Of a stretch of 9,419 nucleotides of DNA, positions 1 through 6,470 are shown piece by piece (within the stretch, counting starts at the first letter, position 1; each line of letters starts with the position of its first letter). The translations under genes were made by a program, and so were the position numbers. Below the pieces are notes generated by a model. It worked only from the letters and a program-made list of their open reading frames with translations, had not been told where the DNA came from and made no database searches. This DNA is from Rickettsiales bacterium (GTDB taxonomy: Bacteria > Pseudomonadota > Alphaproteobacteria > Rickettsiales > UBA8987). The stretch covers positions 1-9,419 of the forward strand of contig JAHDHN010000012.1 in NCBI GenBank assembly GCA_020631295.1. The letters run 5' to 3'.

Positions 1-104
1 GCACCAAGGTAACCATTGTGTTGCCCAAGGAGGTGATTATGGGTGCAGAATACAGTCAACTGGAATCACACCCGTTTGGTGTGGACAACGATGAGGCGGC
101 TTAG
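1..104 (+). CDS. C-terminal end of a probable sensor histidine kinase (partial)
   Basis: The frame starting at base 3 is open from the window edge to a TAG at 102-104 and encodes 33 residues beginning TKVTIVLPKEV and ending DNDEAA. The short strand T-K-V-T-I-V-L-P resembles the last beta strand of the HATPase_c domain in two-component histidine kinases, where a G-T-x-(F/V)-T-(I/L)-x-L-P pattern closes the ATP-binding domain. The bases before the first full codon end in GC, so a glycine codon is possible but not visible. After this strand come about 24 residues of polar tail. The identification rests on a very short motif. GyrB/HSP90-type ATPases do not usually end like this, but another protein is possible. 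The 5' part, sensor domain and partner regulator lie outside the window. Confidence 0.5.
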   Translation, partial: TKVTIVLPKEVIMGAEYSQLESHPFGVDNDEAA

Positions 105-300
105 GTGTTATAGTAATTTATAGTCCTGTTTCCTGCGGCTCGGAAGCCTACTGTCTTCCCGTAGCTTTAGCATAAGAGAATGCTGTATTTCTGCATCCCC
201 GGGCAAGCGTAAGCGCAGACCCGGGGTCCAGGGTTAACAAGCACCATTTATCGTTTCGCCCTAGGCCCTCGCTTTCGCAAGGGCTTCAAGATAGGAAAAA
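105..300. repeat. GC-rich hairpin cluster (palindromic repeat remnants)
   Basis: This gene-free stretch after the kinase stop codon holds several inverted repeats. CCCCGGG at 197-203 pairs perfectly with CCCGGGG at 220-226. GCCCT at 265-269 pairs with AGGGC at 280-284 and the stem continues past one mismatch (271-272 with 277-278). AGCAT (168-172) can pair with ATGCT (179-183). The 16 bases at 125-140 (CCTGTTTCCTGCGGCT) recur exactly, in inverted orientation, at 6312-6327 in another intergenic region. This points to a dispersed repeat family. No run of T follows these stems, so a classical intrinsic terminator is not evident, although the cluster lies where the upstream transcript should end. 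Confidence 0.6.
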
Positions 301-536
301 CTACAACAACAAAAACCCCTGAAAAACCTCCTCCATCTGAAGCGTATCTATTTTTAATTTTACATTAAGTATTAACTATGTTATGCAATAGATGATGCCG
401 CAATATCAGCAAACCACTGAAAAAATTAAGAATTGTTAATCTTTTTGCTTGCGTGAGAGAGGCGTATGTGGTCAAAATAAGGGTGGGCGAAGAAGGTAAC
501 AATATCTAGTGCGTTATTTCGTTTTTGGAGCTATAT
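301..536 (+). other. AT-rich leader upstream of the membrane protein/TAXI pair
   Basis: No coding region is seen here. The stretch is AT-rich and presumably carries the promoter of the two genes that follow. A weak sigma-70-like pair, TTTACA at 359-364 and TATGCA at 382-387 with a 17-base spacer, is the best candidate found, but its -10 match is poor. An AT-rich inverted repeat, ATTAA at 426-430 with TTAAT at 437-441, flanked by A and T runs, could be a protein-binding site or a weak hairpin. I cannot decide which, and no transcription start can be fixed from sequence alone. Confidence 0.3.
527..530 (+). promoter_or_regulatory. Ribosome binding site (GGAG) setting the ATG 537 start
   Basis: GGAG lies six bases before the ATG at 537, an ideal Shine-Dalgarno distance. 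The frame can be opened earlier at a TTG (525-527), but that codon overlaps the GGAG. The next ATG at 546 is 15 bases from it. ATG 537 is therefore the best start. Confidence 0.7.
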
Positions 537-1172
537 ATGCTATCAATGGCGGAGCATAGCACAGATCATGGCCGTGATGATGATCGTGATTTTGATGGTT
601 TAGATGCCATCGAACGCGGCTATGAGGTGCGTATTCAAAAAATTACCAGTAGTACTGATGATACATTAGTGGTGCATCACGAATCTGTGTCTGATCGTGT
701 GTCGCAAACTGCGCCTTCCTCTAACCAATATACCAGCCGCAAACAATATGGGTTGGGAAATGATCTGACGGCCTCTGTTTCCACAGAAAAAGACGTGGTA
801 GAAAATGCTGACGCCGCACCGTCGCTGTTTGCCCGTTTAGCAGCTCGCCAAGATATGCTACAGCTGGCGCTGTTATTTGGTATTGTGCTGATTGCGCTGC
901 TGGGCTTTGTGGCCATTTTGGTGATGATTGATAATTCTGCCAATTATTGGATCGAAGACCAAGAGGCAAGTGTGATTCAGCCAGCCGCGGGCGGCTATGA
1001 ACGCTTATATGATATGTCCCCCTCTGATGTGACGGTGGGCTATGATAAAGGCAGCACATCACATAATTCTCGCACTGCCTTAGATGCAGAAGATATTATG
1101 CGAGATAAAACACCGCAGCAGTCTGCCTCAGACACGGGTGAGCTGATGCATATTCTAACAGGTACGGAGTAG
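537..1172 (+). CDS. Single-pass membrane protein of unknown function, next to a TAXI protein
   Basis: This encodes 211 residues from ATG 537 and matches no family I recognise. Residues 1 to about 100 are polar and acidic with a histidine/aspartate-rich start. One strongly hydrophobic segment at about 108-131 (LQLALLFGIVLIALLGFV and following) is preceded by two arginines. By the positive-inside rule this puts the N-terminal half in the cytoplasm and the last 80 or so polar residues in the periplasm. There is no signal peptide and no enzyme motif. The stop is five bases before the ATG of the TAXI-family solute-binding protein, so the two are almost certainly co-transcribed and translationally coupled. 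A role as membrane anchor, partner or signal transmitter for that periplasmic protein is inferred from position only. Confidence 0.8.
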   Translation: MLSMAEHSTDHGRDDDRDFDGLDAIERGYEVRIQKITSSTDDTLVVHHESVSDRVSQTAPSSNQYTSRKQYGLGNDLTASVSTEKDVVENADAAPSLFARLAARQDMLQLALLFGIVLIALLGFVAILVMIDNSANYWIEDQEASVIQPAAGGYERLYDMSPSDVTVGYDKGSTSHNSRTALDAEDIMRDKTPQQSASDTGELMHILTGTE

Positions 1173-1177
1173 GGAAA

Positions 1178-2176
1178 ATGAAACAATATTTAAGACGCTT
1201 TCCGTATCTATGTCTGGCGCTATGCATGTTATGTGTAATGCCTATCTTTGCCAAAAGTTTGCAAGTTTATACCGGCTCTAAAATTGGTACCTATCACAAT
1301 CTGGCAAAAGACATGGAACAAGCGCTACGCTATTCGGAAACCGATGTGCGGGTGATGGAATCCAATGGCTCGCTGGATAATATTCAGCAGATTCAGACAT
1401 CAGAAGCACCAGCCGTAGGCATTGTGCAATCCGATGTGTTGGGCTTTTTGAAGCGCAGCAGCAGTGAGAGATACAGCACGCTCTCCAACCAAATTCGCAT
1501 GGTCTTGCCGCTTTATAAGGAAGAGGTGCATATCATTGCCAATAAATCCATCCGCTCGATTTACGATCTACACGGCAAGCGCGTGGTGGTCGGGCCCAAG
1601 GGCAGCGGCAGTTGGCTCACCGCAATGAATATGTTTTCTATGCTGGATATTAAGCCCAGCGAGTTACGCCGCAAGCCACCCGAAGAAGGGGTGATTGAGG
1701 TGCTGAAACATACCTCGGATGCAATGATCTATGTGGCCGGCAAGCCGGTGCGCTTGTTCCGCAATGTAGAGCAGCTGGAGAAGAACGATAAATTTGCCTC
1801 CATGCTGGATAATGTCCATTTTGTGCCGATTCAGGCCGATGCGCTGTTGCGTGAATATGCGCCGTCGGTGATCACGGCCAGTGATTATAATTATGTATCG
1901 GTGGATGTGCCAACCATTGCCGTTACTGCCATGCTAATTTCGCATGATGATGATTTTGCCAATCGTGACCCAGATACCTGCCTGGTGATGGAATATTTTG
2001 CCAATAATCTACGCGCGGAATATGCCTCCATGCGTCAAGATGGGCACCCTAAATGGCAAGAGGTGGATTTCGATGCAGAGCTGGGCAGCTGGGTGCAAGA
2101 CCCCTGCGCGGCCAATGTAAATGTGGTGCATGACCTGGAACAAGAACTGCTGGGTGTCATCAGCGCTGCGCCTTAG
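1178..2176 (+). CDS. TAXI-family TRAP-type periplasmic solute-binding protein
   Basis: This 332-residue protein starts with two arginines, a hydrophobic stretch (residues 9-24) and a likely signal peptidase cut after IFA at residue 25, so it should be periplasmic. The mature part begins with a beta strand and the ligand-loop pattern YTGSKIGTYHNLA (31-43). It then shows ESNGSLDNI (61-69), VGIVQSDVLGF (80-90) and LHGKRVVVGPKGSGS (131-145), all typical positions of TAXI receptors, which bind small organic anions such as amino acids or dicarboxylates. Cys268 and Cys310 could form a disulphide. The length is normal for the family. TAXI receptors usually work with a DctM or fused DctQM permease gene beside them, and none is present here. 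The upstream gene is a bitopic membrane protein instead. A ribosome binding site (GGAG 1166-1169, AGGG 1171-1174) supports ATG 1178. The ligand is unknown. Confidence 0.85.
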   Translation: MKQYLRRFPYLCLALCMLCVMPIFAKSLQVYTGSKIGTYHNLAKDMEQALRYSETDVRVMESNGSLDNIQQIQTSEAPAVGIVQSDVLGFLKRSSSERYSTLSNQIRMVLPLYKEEVHIIANKSIRSIYDLHGKRVVVGPKGSGSWLTAMNMFSMLDIKPSELRRKPPEEGVIEVLKHTSDAMIYVAGKPVRLFRNVEQLEKNDKFASMLDNVHFVPIQADALLREYAPSVITASDYNYVSVDVPTIAVTAMLISHDDDFANRDPDTCLVMEYFANNLRAEYASMRQDGHPKWQEVDFDAELGSWVQDPCAANVNVVHDLEQELLGVISAAP

Positions 2177-2199
2177 TAATTTTCTTACCACCACACTCC

Positions 2200-2229
2200 C
2201 TGGACAGCTCTGCGTCTTTCGGTTATATA
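2200..2229 (+). promoter_or_regulatory. Candidate tolB promoter
   Basis: CTGGAC at 2200-2205 and TATATA at 2224-2229 lie 18 bases apart in the 60-base gap before tolB. The -10 element ends only seven bases before the tolB ATG, so a transcript from it would begin at or next to the start codon. No Shine-Dalgarno sequence is seen in the gap. The call rests on hexamer matching by eye. Confidence 0.35.
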
Positions 2230-2236
2230 TTCGCTC

Positions 2237-3547
2237 ATGCGTATTATTTTTTCCCTGTTTTGTCTTGTATGTGCCACCATGGTCTCGGCGCAGACGCGTA
2301 TTGAAATCAACCGTGGTACTGTAGAACCGTTGCGTCTGGCCATGCCTGCAGCCAATTTGCATGCACCTGGCTTGGATGGCTTGGCGGGTGATTTCATGGC
2401 CGTGATAGCAGGTGACTTGCAGAGTTCTAACCTGTTTGCATTTGTGTCTCCGGCTGCCTTTTTAGAACCGCTCGCTAGCGTGGAAACAGTGCCCACTTTT
2501 GCCTCTTGGCGCAAAATAAACAGTGAGGCTGTGCTGGTGACAGATATGAATCTCGGCGAAGAAGGCGTTGTGGTAGATTTCCGCTTATGGGATGCGGTAT
2601 CAGAGAAGCAATATGGCGGTAAGAGCTTCACCTTTCCCGCTGAGAATTGGCGACGCGCAGCACATTTGATGGCCGATGAAGTCTATTCACGTCTGACCGG
2701 TGAGCAAGGCTATTTTGACTCCCGCATTTTATATGTAGCGGAATCGGGACATTGGAAAGCACCGAAAAAACGCTTGGCAATTATGGACCAAGACGGTGCC
2801 AATCATCGCTACCTCACCAACGGGGAGCATTTGGTGCTCACGCCGCGCTTTGACCCGGCACGTCAGCGTGTGGTTTATCTGGGTTATTATGGCGGCAAGC
2901 CAGGCATTTATCTTTATGATTTGATTGCAGGTACAGAGCGTAAATTAGGCCAGTTTGAGGCTATGAATTTTGCGCCACGTTTCTCACCAGATGGCAGAAC
3001 CCTGTTGATGAGCATGAGCAAAGACGGCAATACCGAAATTTACCGCATGAATGTGGAAAGCAGTGCATTGACGCGTATCACGCACCATTCTGCGATTGAT
3101 ACCAGCCCCAGCTTCTCGCCAGACAGCAAACACATTGTATTCAGCTCGGACCGTGGTGGCAGCCAGCAGCTTTATGTGATGCAGGGTGATGGCTCTGGCG
3201 TGAAGCGTATTAGCTTTGGCAAGGGCAGCTATTCCACGCCGCTTTGGTCGCCGCGCGGTGATTTGATTGCATTTACACGCTATTATAGCGGCCAATTTTA
3301 TATTGGTGTGATGCGCCCAGATGGCTCTGGCGAGCGCATGCTTTCGCAAGGATTTTTGGTGGAAGGGCCCAGCTGGTCGCCCAATGGTCGGGTGCTGATT
3401 TATACCAAGGGCGGCAAAAGCACCGAGACAAAGCAGGGTGATTCGTCACTTTATATGATTGATGTATCTGGCCTGCATGAACGCCGCGTTACCACACCAG
3501 GCCGCGCCTCTGATCCGGCCTGGTCACCACTGCTTTCGGTGGAATAG
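2237..3547 (+). CDS. tolB: Tol-Pal system periplasmic protein TolB
   Basis: TolB is the periplasmic beta-propeller of the Tol-Pal machine. It binds Pal and links the inner-membrane TolQRA motor to outer-membrane invagination during division. The 436-residue product has a short signal peptide with a likely cut after VSA at residue 18. An alpha/beta N-terminal domain follows (about 20-160), containing IEINRGTVEPLRLAMP and a conserved GDLQSSNLF segment (59-67). The propeller then shows repeated PD40/WD-like blades: LTPRFDP (201-207), FAPRFSPDG (245-253), TSPSFSPDS (289-297), STPLWSPRG (333-341), EGPSWSPNG (376-384) and DPAWSP (426-431). Length and order are normal and complete. Unusually, tolQ, tolR, tolA and pal do not flank it: a TAXI gene lies upstream and a RepA-like ATPase gene downstream. 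ATG 2237 gives the expected signal peptide, though no ribosome binding site is visible. Confidence 0.95.
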   Translation: MRIIFSLFCLVCATMVSAQTRIEINRGTVEPLRLAMPAANLHAPGLDGLAGDFMAVIAGDLQSSNLFAFVSPAAFLEPLASVETVPTFASWRKINSEAVLVTDMNLGEEGVVVDFRLWDAVSEKQYGGKSFTFPAENWRRAAHLMADEVYSRLTGEQGYFDSRILYVAESGHWKAPKKRLAIMDQDGANHRYLTNGEHLVLTPRFDPARQRVVYLGYYGGKPGIYLYDLIAGTERKLGQFEAMNFAPRFSPDGRTLLMSMSKDGNTEIYRMNVESSALTRITHHSAIDTSPSFSPDSKHIVFSSDRGGSQQLYVMQGDGSGVKRISFGKGSYSTPLWSPRGDLIAFTRYYSGQFYIGVMRPDGSGERMLSQGFLVEGPSWSPNGRVLIYTKGGKSTETKQGDSSLYMIDVSGLHERRVTTPGRASDPAWSPLLSVE

Positions 3548-3566
3548 ACTTTAAAGAACCAAATGG

Positions 3567-3595
3567 TTGTGGGTTTTGCATAAGCCACGTATGCT
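3567..3595 (+). promoter_or_regulatory. Candidate promoter of the duplicated-domain ATPase gene
   Basis: TTGTGG at 3567-3572 and TATGCT at 3590-3595 are separated by exactly 17 bases. The -10 element ends six bases before ATG 3602, so transcription would start at about the A of the start codon and give a leaderless mRNA. This fits the absence of any Shine-Dalgarno sequence. It lies in the 54-base gap after tolB and suggests the gene can be expressed independently of tolB. Confidence 0.4.
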
Positions 3596-3601
3596 ATATG
3601 T

Positions 3602-6190
3602 ATGGATGAGGCTCAATTAAAGACACAGCTGATGCAGGAGCTGGCGCTTTTATGGACCGTGCAACGCATACACGGGCTGGAGGGAGAAATGCGCCTCTAT
3701 AGCCCGCGTAACCGCAGCATGTGGCAGGTGGAAGAAACCGGCATGGAAATCTGGTTTGGCCCGGGCGATATTCCCGATACGGTGGAAAAAATATTGCTGC
3801 TGTATAAAAATGGCAGCACGCCCAACACGCCCTTATTTTTGGACCCGATTGTATATGCGCGCCGTGATGAGCAGATCACTGCACAAGGCACGGCCGTGCT
3901 GTGGGGCAGTGTGATGCACAGCAATGGCAGCACGCCTTCTGCACGTGAATATAGCCGCATTTCCGACCTGCATATGTTTGAGGGCGACATACAATTCCAC
4001 ACCGATACGCAAGAGGCATTATGCGGCAAAAAGCTGCTGGGCTTTGCCAATGCCACCATAAAGCTGGATGAGAATGCCTATGATCCAGAAGGCGGTGAGG
4101 TGCCAACCTTGCAGCATATGCTGGATGTGGCGAATATTGAGCCCGATGCTCCGCATGGCAAAAAATACCTGCTCTCTGGCCTGCAATATCGGCTGAGTGA
4201 TGGCGGTTATGTGTATCACCCATCCATTGGCTCTATGGTGCCAGAAAAAGCGCGCAGCAGTGTGAATGCAATGAAAGAGCATGTGGTTTATCCGCAGCAT
4301 ATTGAAGATGCAGCCACTTGTTTTAATGCATTTGGGCGCAATCATGTGCTGTATCGCCGCTATGGCGTGGATGTTGCCAATTTGGCCACCAATGTGGAAG
4401 AGGCCAATGCATCTGAGGCGCGCGTGAAGGAAATCATGCATGAGGTACGCCTGTTATGGCATGCCAATGTAAACGCAGGATTATCAGGCCGTATGCGGCT
4501 TTACACAGCCTATGCACAGGAGATTTGGCGCAGCCAAGACGGCGGCGTGCAGCTATGGTTTGATGAGAGTGATATGGATATGCTACCAGAGCGCATCCAG
4601 TTTTTATATAATGGCGGCATTTTGCCCAACAGCCCGCTGCTGCTGGACCCGGTGATGTATGAAAAGAATGAGAACGGGCAAATGGTGCCGCAAGGCACCA
4701 ATATGGCCTGGACAACGGCCTTATTCACCGGCCTTGCGGAATATGAGCGCGATGCGGAAGAGCGCTTAAAGCAGCTGGGCGTGTTTGCAAGCCCGATTAT
4801 GCGCGCCGGCAACAGGCTTTCTGGCCTGAAGATTCTGTGTTTCTTGGATGCGCCCTATCGCTTTAGTGAAGCAGAGCAGGCAGCGTTTTTAGACACATTA
4901 TATGCCGCACGCCGGCAAGATACGCCGCCAGAGTTGGATATTGCCTATGAAGGCATTGATTTTGATGCATGGGATGCTGTCACCACACCTGCTTGCGCAT
5001 GGCTGTGTGCCATTGTGAATGCCAATAGCGCGGAATATGCGCCATATCTCATGGCTAACGGCCTGGAATATCTCTGCGCCAATGGTGCGTATAGCAACCT
5101 GACCTTTGGCGTGAGCCTGCCAGAACATGAGCTGGAGCGGGATGCGTTTATGGCCGCCTTCAGCGTGGCTTATGTGGATATCCAAAACGCCAATCATTGC
5201 TGGGAGGCCTATGATCGCCACCATATTTTATGGCAGCGCTTTGGCGTGGATATGCAGAATCTGGATGAGAATCTGAAATATTACGAGCTGTGTGGCCGCG
5301 ATTTCAACCTGCTTGATATGACCGGTGAAGCACGCGAAGATCTGCATGAGGAGTTCCAGTTCTTTGTGCCGGGTTGGATTCCGAAATCGGCCACCACCAT
5401 CATTGGTGCCACGGGCGGCACAGGCAAAAGCTCGCTTGCACACCGCTTGGCATTGCTAGCGGCCAGCGATTGGGCACCGCATGAGCCTAACCCTCTGTGG
5501 CTGGGCAGTGAGATTGATAAGCACGATTGTAAAGGCCTGGCCGTGTATTTCTCTGGCGAAGATTCTGCTGCCATTGTGAATGCACGCGCGAAATTGATGG
5601 ACCCAGAAGGCCGTGCCAAGCGCTTGCTGCTCAAATGCGGCTCAGACTTTGGTGAAGAAACGGAGCAGGACGCAAAGAATGGCCAGCTGGCCGGCTTTTT
5701 GAGCTATCTGCATAAATTGCCGGATGTGTCGATTGTGGTGATTGATCCGGCGCGTAAATATCTGCAGGGCGATGAGGAAGATTCGGAAGCGGTAAGCCAG
5801 TTTTTTGAGGCGATTGAAACCTTTGCCAATGAGAAAAAATGCCCGGTGATTGTGGTGCATCATCTGGTGAAAGAGGCCAAGCCGAAAGACACGCGCGATA
5901 TTGTGGATCTGCTGCGCGGAAGCCAGGTATTTATTGACCGCCCGCGTGTGGTAATTGGCCTGATGCGCGACGGCGCCTATACGGTGGCGGGCCTGGCCAA
6001 AAACAATATACCGCCGAAAATGGGCATGGTGGACGGCGAACGCATTTTTGTGCGCGACCCGAAACATCTGGATCTGGTGTGGCTGCCTGGCGATGAAGGC
6101 GTACGCCAATTTGATGTGTCTGAAGAAGAGCTGGAACAAATAAAAGCAGAAATCGAAGCGAAAAAAATGCTTGAGGGTAGTGAGGGCTGA
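3602..6190 (+). CDS. RepA/AAA_25-type RecA-like ATPase with a tandemly duplicated N-terminal domain
   Basis: This 862-residue protein has three parts. Residues 6-265 and 274-558 are two diverged copies of one domain that I do not recognise. Matching blocks include QELALLW (12-18) with HEVRLLW (280-286), GEMRLYS (28-34) with GRMRLYT (296-302), and MEIWFGPGDI with VQLWFDESDM. Later blocks are PNTPLFLDPIVY (74-85) with PNSPLLLDPVMY (342-353), and NHVLYRRYGVD with HHILWQRFGVD. Residues 588-835 form a RecA-like ATPase: P-loop ATGGTGKS (603-610), SGEDS (651-655), Walker B IVVIDP (711-716), VIVVHH (749-754) and RGS (773-774 region). This order is typical of RepA-like hexameric helicases of plasmids and phages. 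No primase, Toprim or DnaB-like N-terminal domain is visible. A charged helix ends the protein (840-857). The start at 3602 is supported because the repeat homology reaches back to about residue 6. The gene sits alone between housekeeping genes with host-like codon use. Its function is unknown; DNA-dependent ATPase or helicase activity is inferred. Confidence 0.85.
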   Translation: MDEAQLKTQLMQELALLWTVQRIHGLEGEMRLYSPRNRSMWQVEETGMEIWFGPGDIPDTVEKILLLYKNGSTPNTPLFLDPIVYARRDEQITAQGTAVLWGSVMHSNGSTPSAREYSRISDLHMFEGDIQFHTDTQEALCGKKLLGFANATIKLDENAYDPEGGEVPTLQHMLDVANIEPDAPHGKKYLLSGLQYRLSDGGYVYHPSIGSMVPEKARSSVNAMKEHVVYPQHIEDAATCFNAFGRNHVLYRRYGVDVANLATNVEEANASEARVKEIMHEVRLLWHANVNAGLSGRMRLYTAYAQEIWRSQDGGVQLWFDESDMDMLPERIQFLYNGGILPNSPLLLDPVMYEKNENGQMVPQGTNMAWTTALFTGLAEYERDAEERLKQLGVFASPIMRAGNRLSGLKILCFLDAPYRFSEAEQAAFLDTLYAARRQDTPPELDIAYEGIDFDAWDAVTTPACAWLCAIVNANSAEYAPYLMANGLEYLCANGAYSNLTFGVSLPEHELERDAFMAAFSVAYVDIQNANHCWEAYDRHHILWQRFGVDMQNLDENLKYYELCGRDFNLLDMTGEAREDLHEEFQFFVPGWIPKSATTIIGATGGTGKSSLAHRLALLAASDWAPHEPNPLWLGSEIDKHDCKGLAVYFSGEDSAAIVNARAKLMDPEGRAKRLLLKCGSDFGEETEQDAKNGQLAGFLSYLHKLPDVSIVVIDPARKYLQGDEEDSEAVSQFFEAIETFANEKKCPVIVVHHLVKEAKPKDTRDIVDLLRGSQVFIDRPRVVIGLMRDGAYTVAGLAKNNIPPKMGMVDGERIFVRDPKHLDLVWLPGDEGVRQFDVSEEELEQIKAEIEAKKMLEGSEG

Positions 6191-6345
6191 TTTCTTATAA
6201 GAATAGCTGTTCCCTGTGGTTTACCGCGTCCTGCGTAGCTCGAAGAGCGTAGTGGGAGCCGCAGGGTCAAATAGTGATGCAACATAACTGTTAGATTTGA
6301 TCCTGCGGTCAAGCCGCAGGAAACAGGGTCACTATAGTAAACTAC
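6191..6345. repeat. Hairpin-rich intergenic repeat region
   Basis: Directly after the ATPase stop codon lies a perfect 12-base palindrome, TTCTTATAAGAA (6192-6203). Next, CCCTGTGG (6212-6219) pairs with CCGCAGGG (6259-6266), with one G-U pair. Inside that loop GCTC (6238-6241) pairs with GAGC (6245-6248). ATAGTGA (6271-6277) is complementary to TCACTAT (6329-6335). These enclose a compact hairpin with an 8-bp stem, TCCTGCGG (6301-6308) with CCGCAGGA (6314-6321), and a five-base loop. Bases 6312-6327 are an inverted exact copy of 125-140. The region may end transcription of the upstream gene, but no T-run terminator is evident. Confidence 0.6.
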
Positions 6346-6372
6346 ATAATTAATAACACAAACACCCATCTC

Positions 6373-6403
6373 GCGTCATGCCATGGTTTATCCATGGCAT
6401 CTC
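6373..6403 (+). repeat. Palindromic element, copy 1 (GCGTCAT-headed hairpin)
   Basis: A perfect 9-bp stem, ATGCCATGG (6378-6386) with CCATGGCAT (6392-6400), has a five-base loop TTTAT. It carries the flanks GCGTC on the left and CTC on the right. It is the inverted counterpart of the element at 6429-6459: over 31 bases only four differ, and those four form two compensated base pairs. It lies between the convergent ends of the ATPase gene and mutM. Confidence 0.8.
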
Positions 6404-6428
6404 ACAATAAAGGCGCAGCAGTTGGCAG

Positions 6429-6459
6429 GAGATCCCACGGATAAACCGTGGGATGACGC
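6429..6459 (-). repeat. Palindromic element, copy 2 (inverted)
   Basis: A perfect 9-bp stem, ATCCCACGG (6432-6440) with CCGTGGGAT (6446-6454), has the loop ATAAA. Its flanks, GAG on the left and GACGC on the right, are the reverse complement of those of copy 1. It ends 11 bases beyond the mutM stop codon and could act as the 3' hairpin of the mutM transcript. The two copies can also pair with each other over 31 bases, with a 25-base spacer. Confidence 0.8.
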
Positions 6460-6470
6460 AACTTAAATCA

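Noticed and set aside
427..440. TTAA-N6-TTAA resembling a CtrA binding site upstream of the membrane protein gene
   Set aside because: The CtrA consensus has a seven-base spacer and a trailing C (TTAA-N7-TTAAC). This one has six bases, and the surroundings are so AT-rich that chance matches are expected.
525..536. Earlier TTG start for the membrane protein gene
   Set aside because: The TTG overlaps the GGAG that is ideally spaced from ATG 537, so the later start is favoured.
2009..2631. Open frames overlapping the TAXI/tolB junction (2009-2362 and 2185-2631 minus, 2121-2324 plus)
   Set aside because: They are antisense or out-of-frame to two well-supported genes and their translations show no family pattern.
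3557..3568. AACCA-AA-TGGTT hairpin after tolB as an intrinsic terminator
   Set aside because: The stem is short and AT-rich with a two-base loop and no following T run. It also overlaps the -35 element proposed for the next gene.
6191..6460. Hairpin cluster as a CRISPR array
   Set aside because: The repeats are few, inverted rather than direct, unequal in length and lack regular spacers; no cas genes are present.
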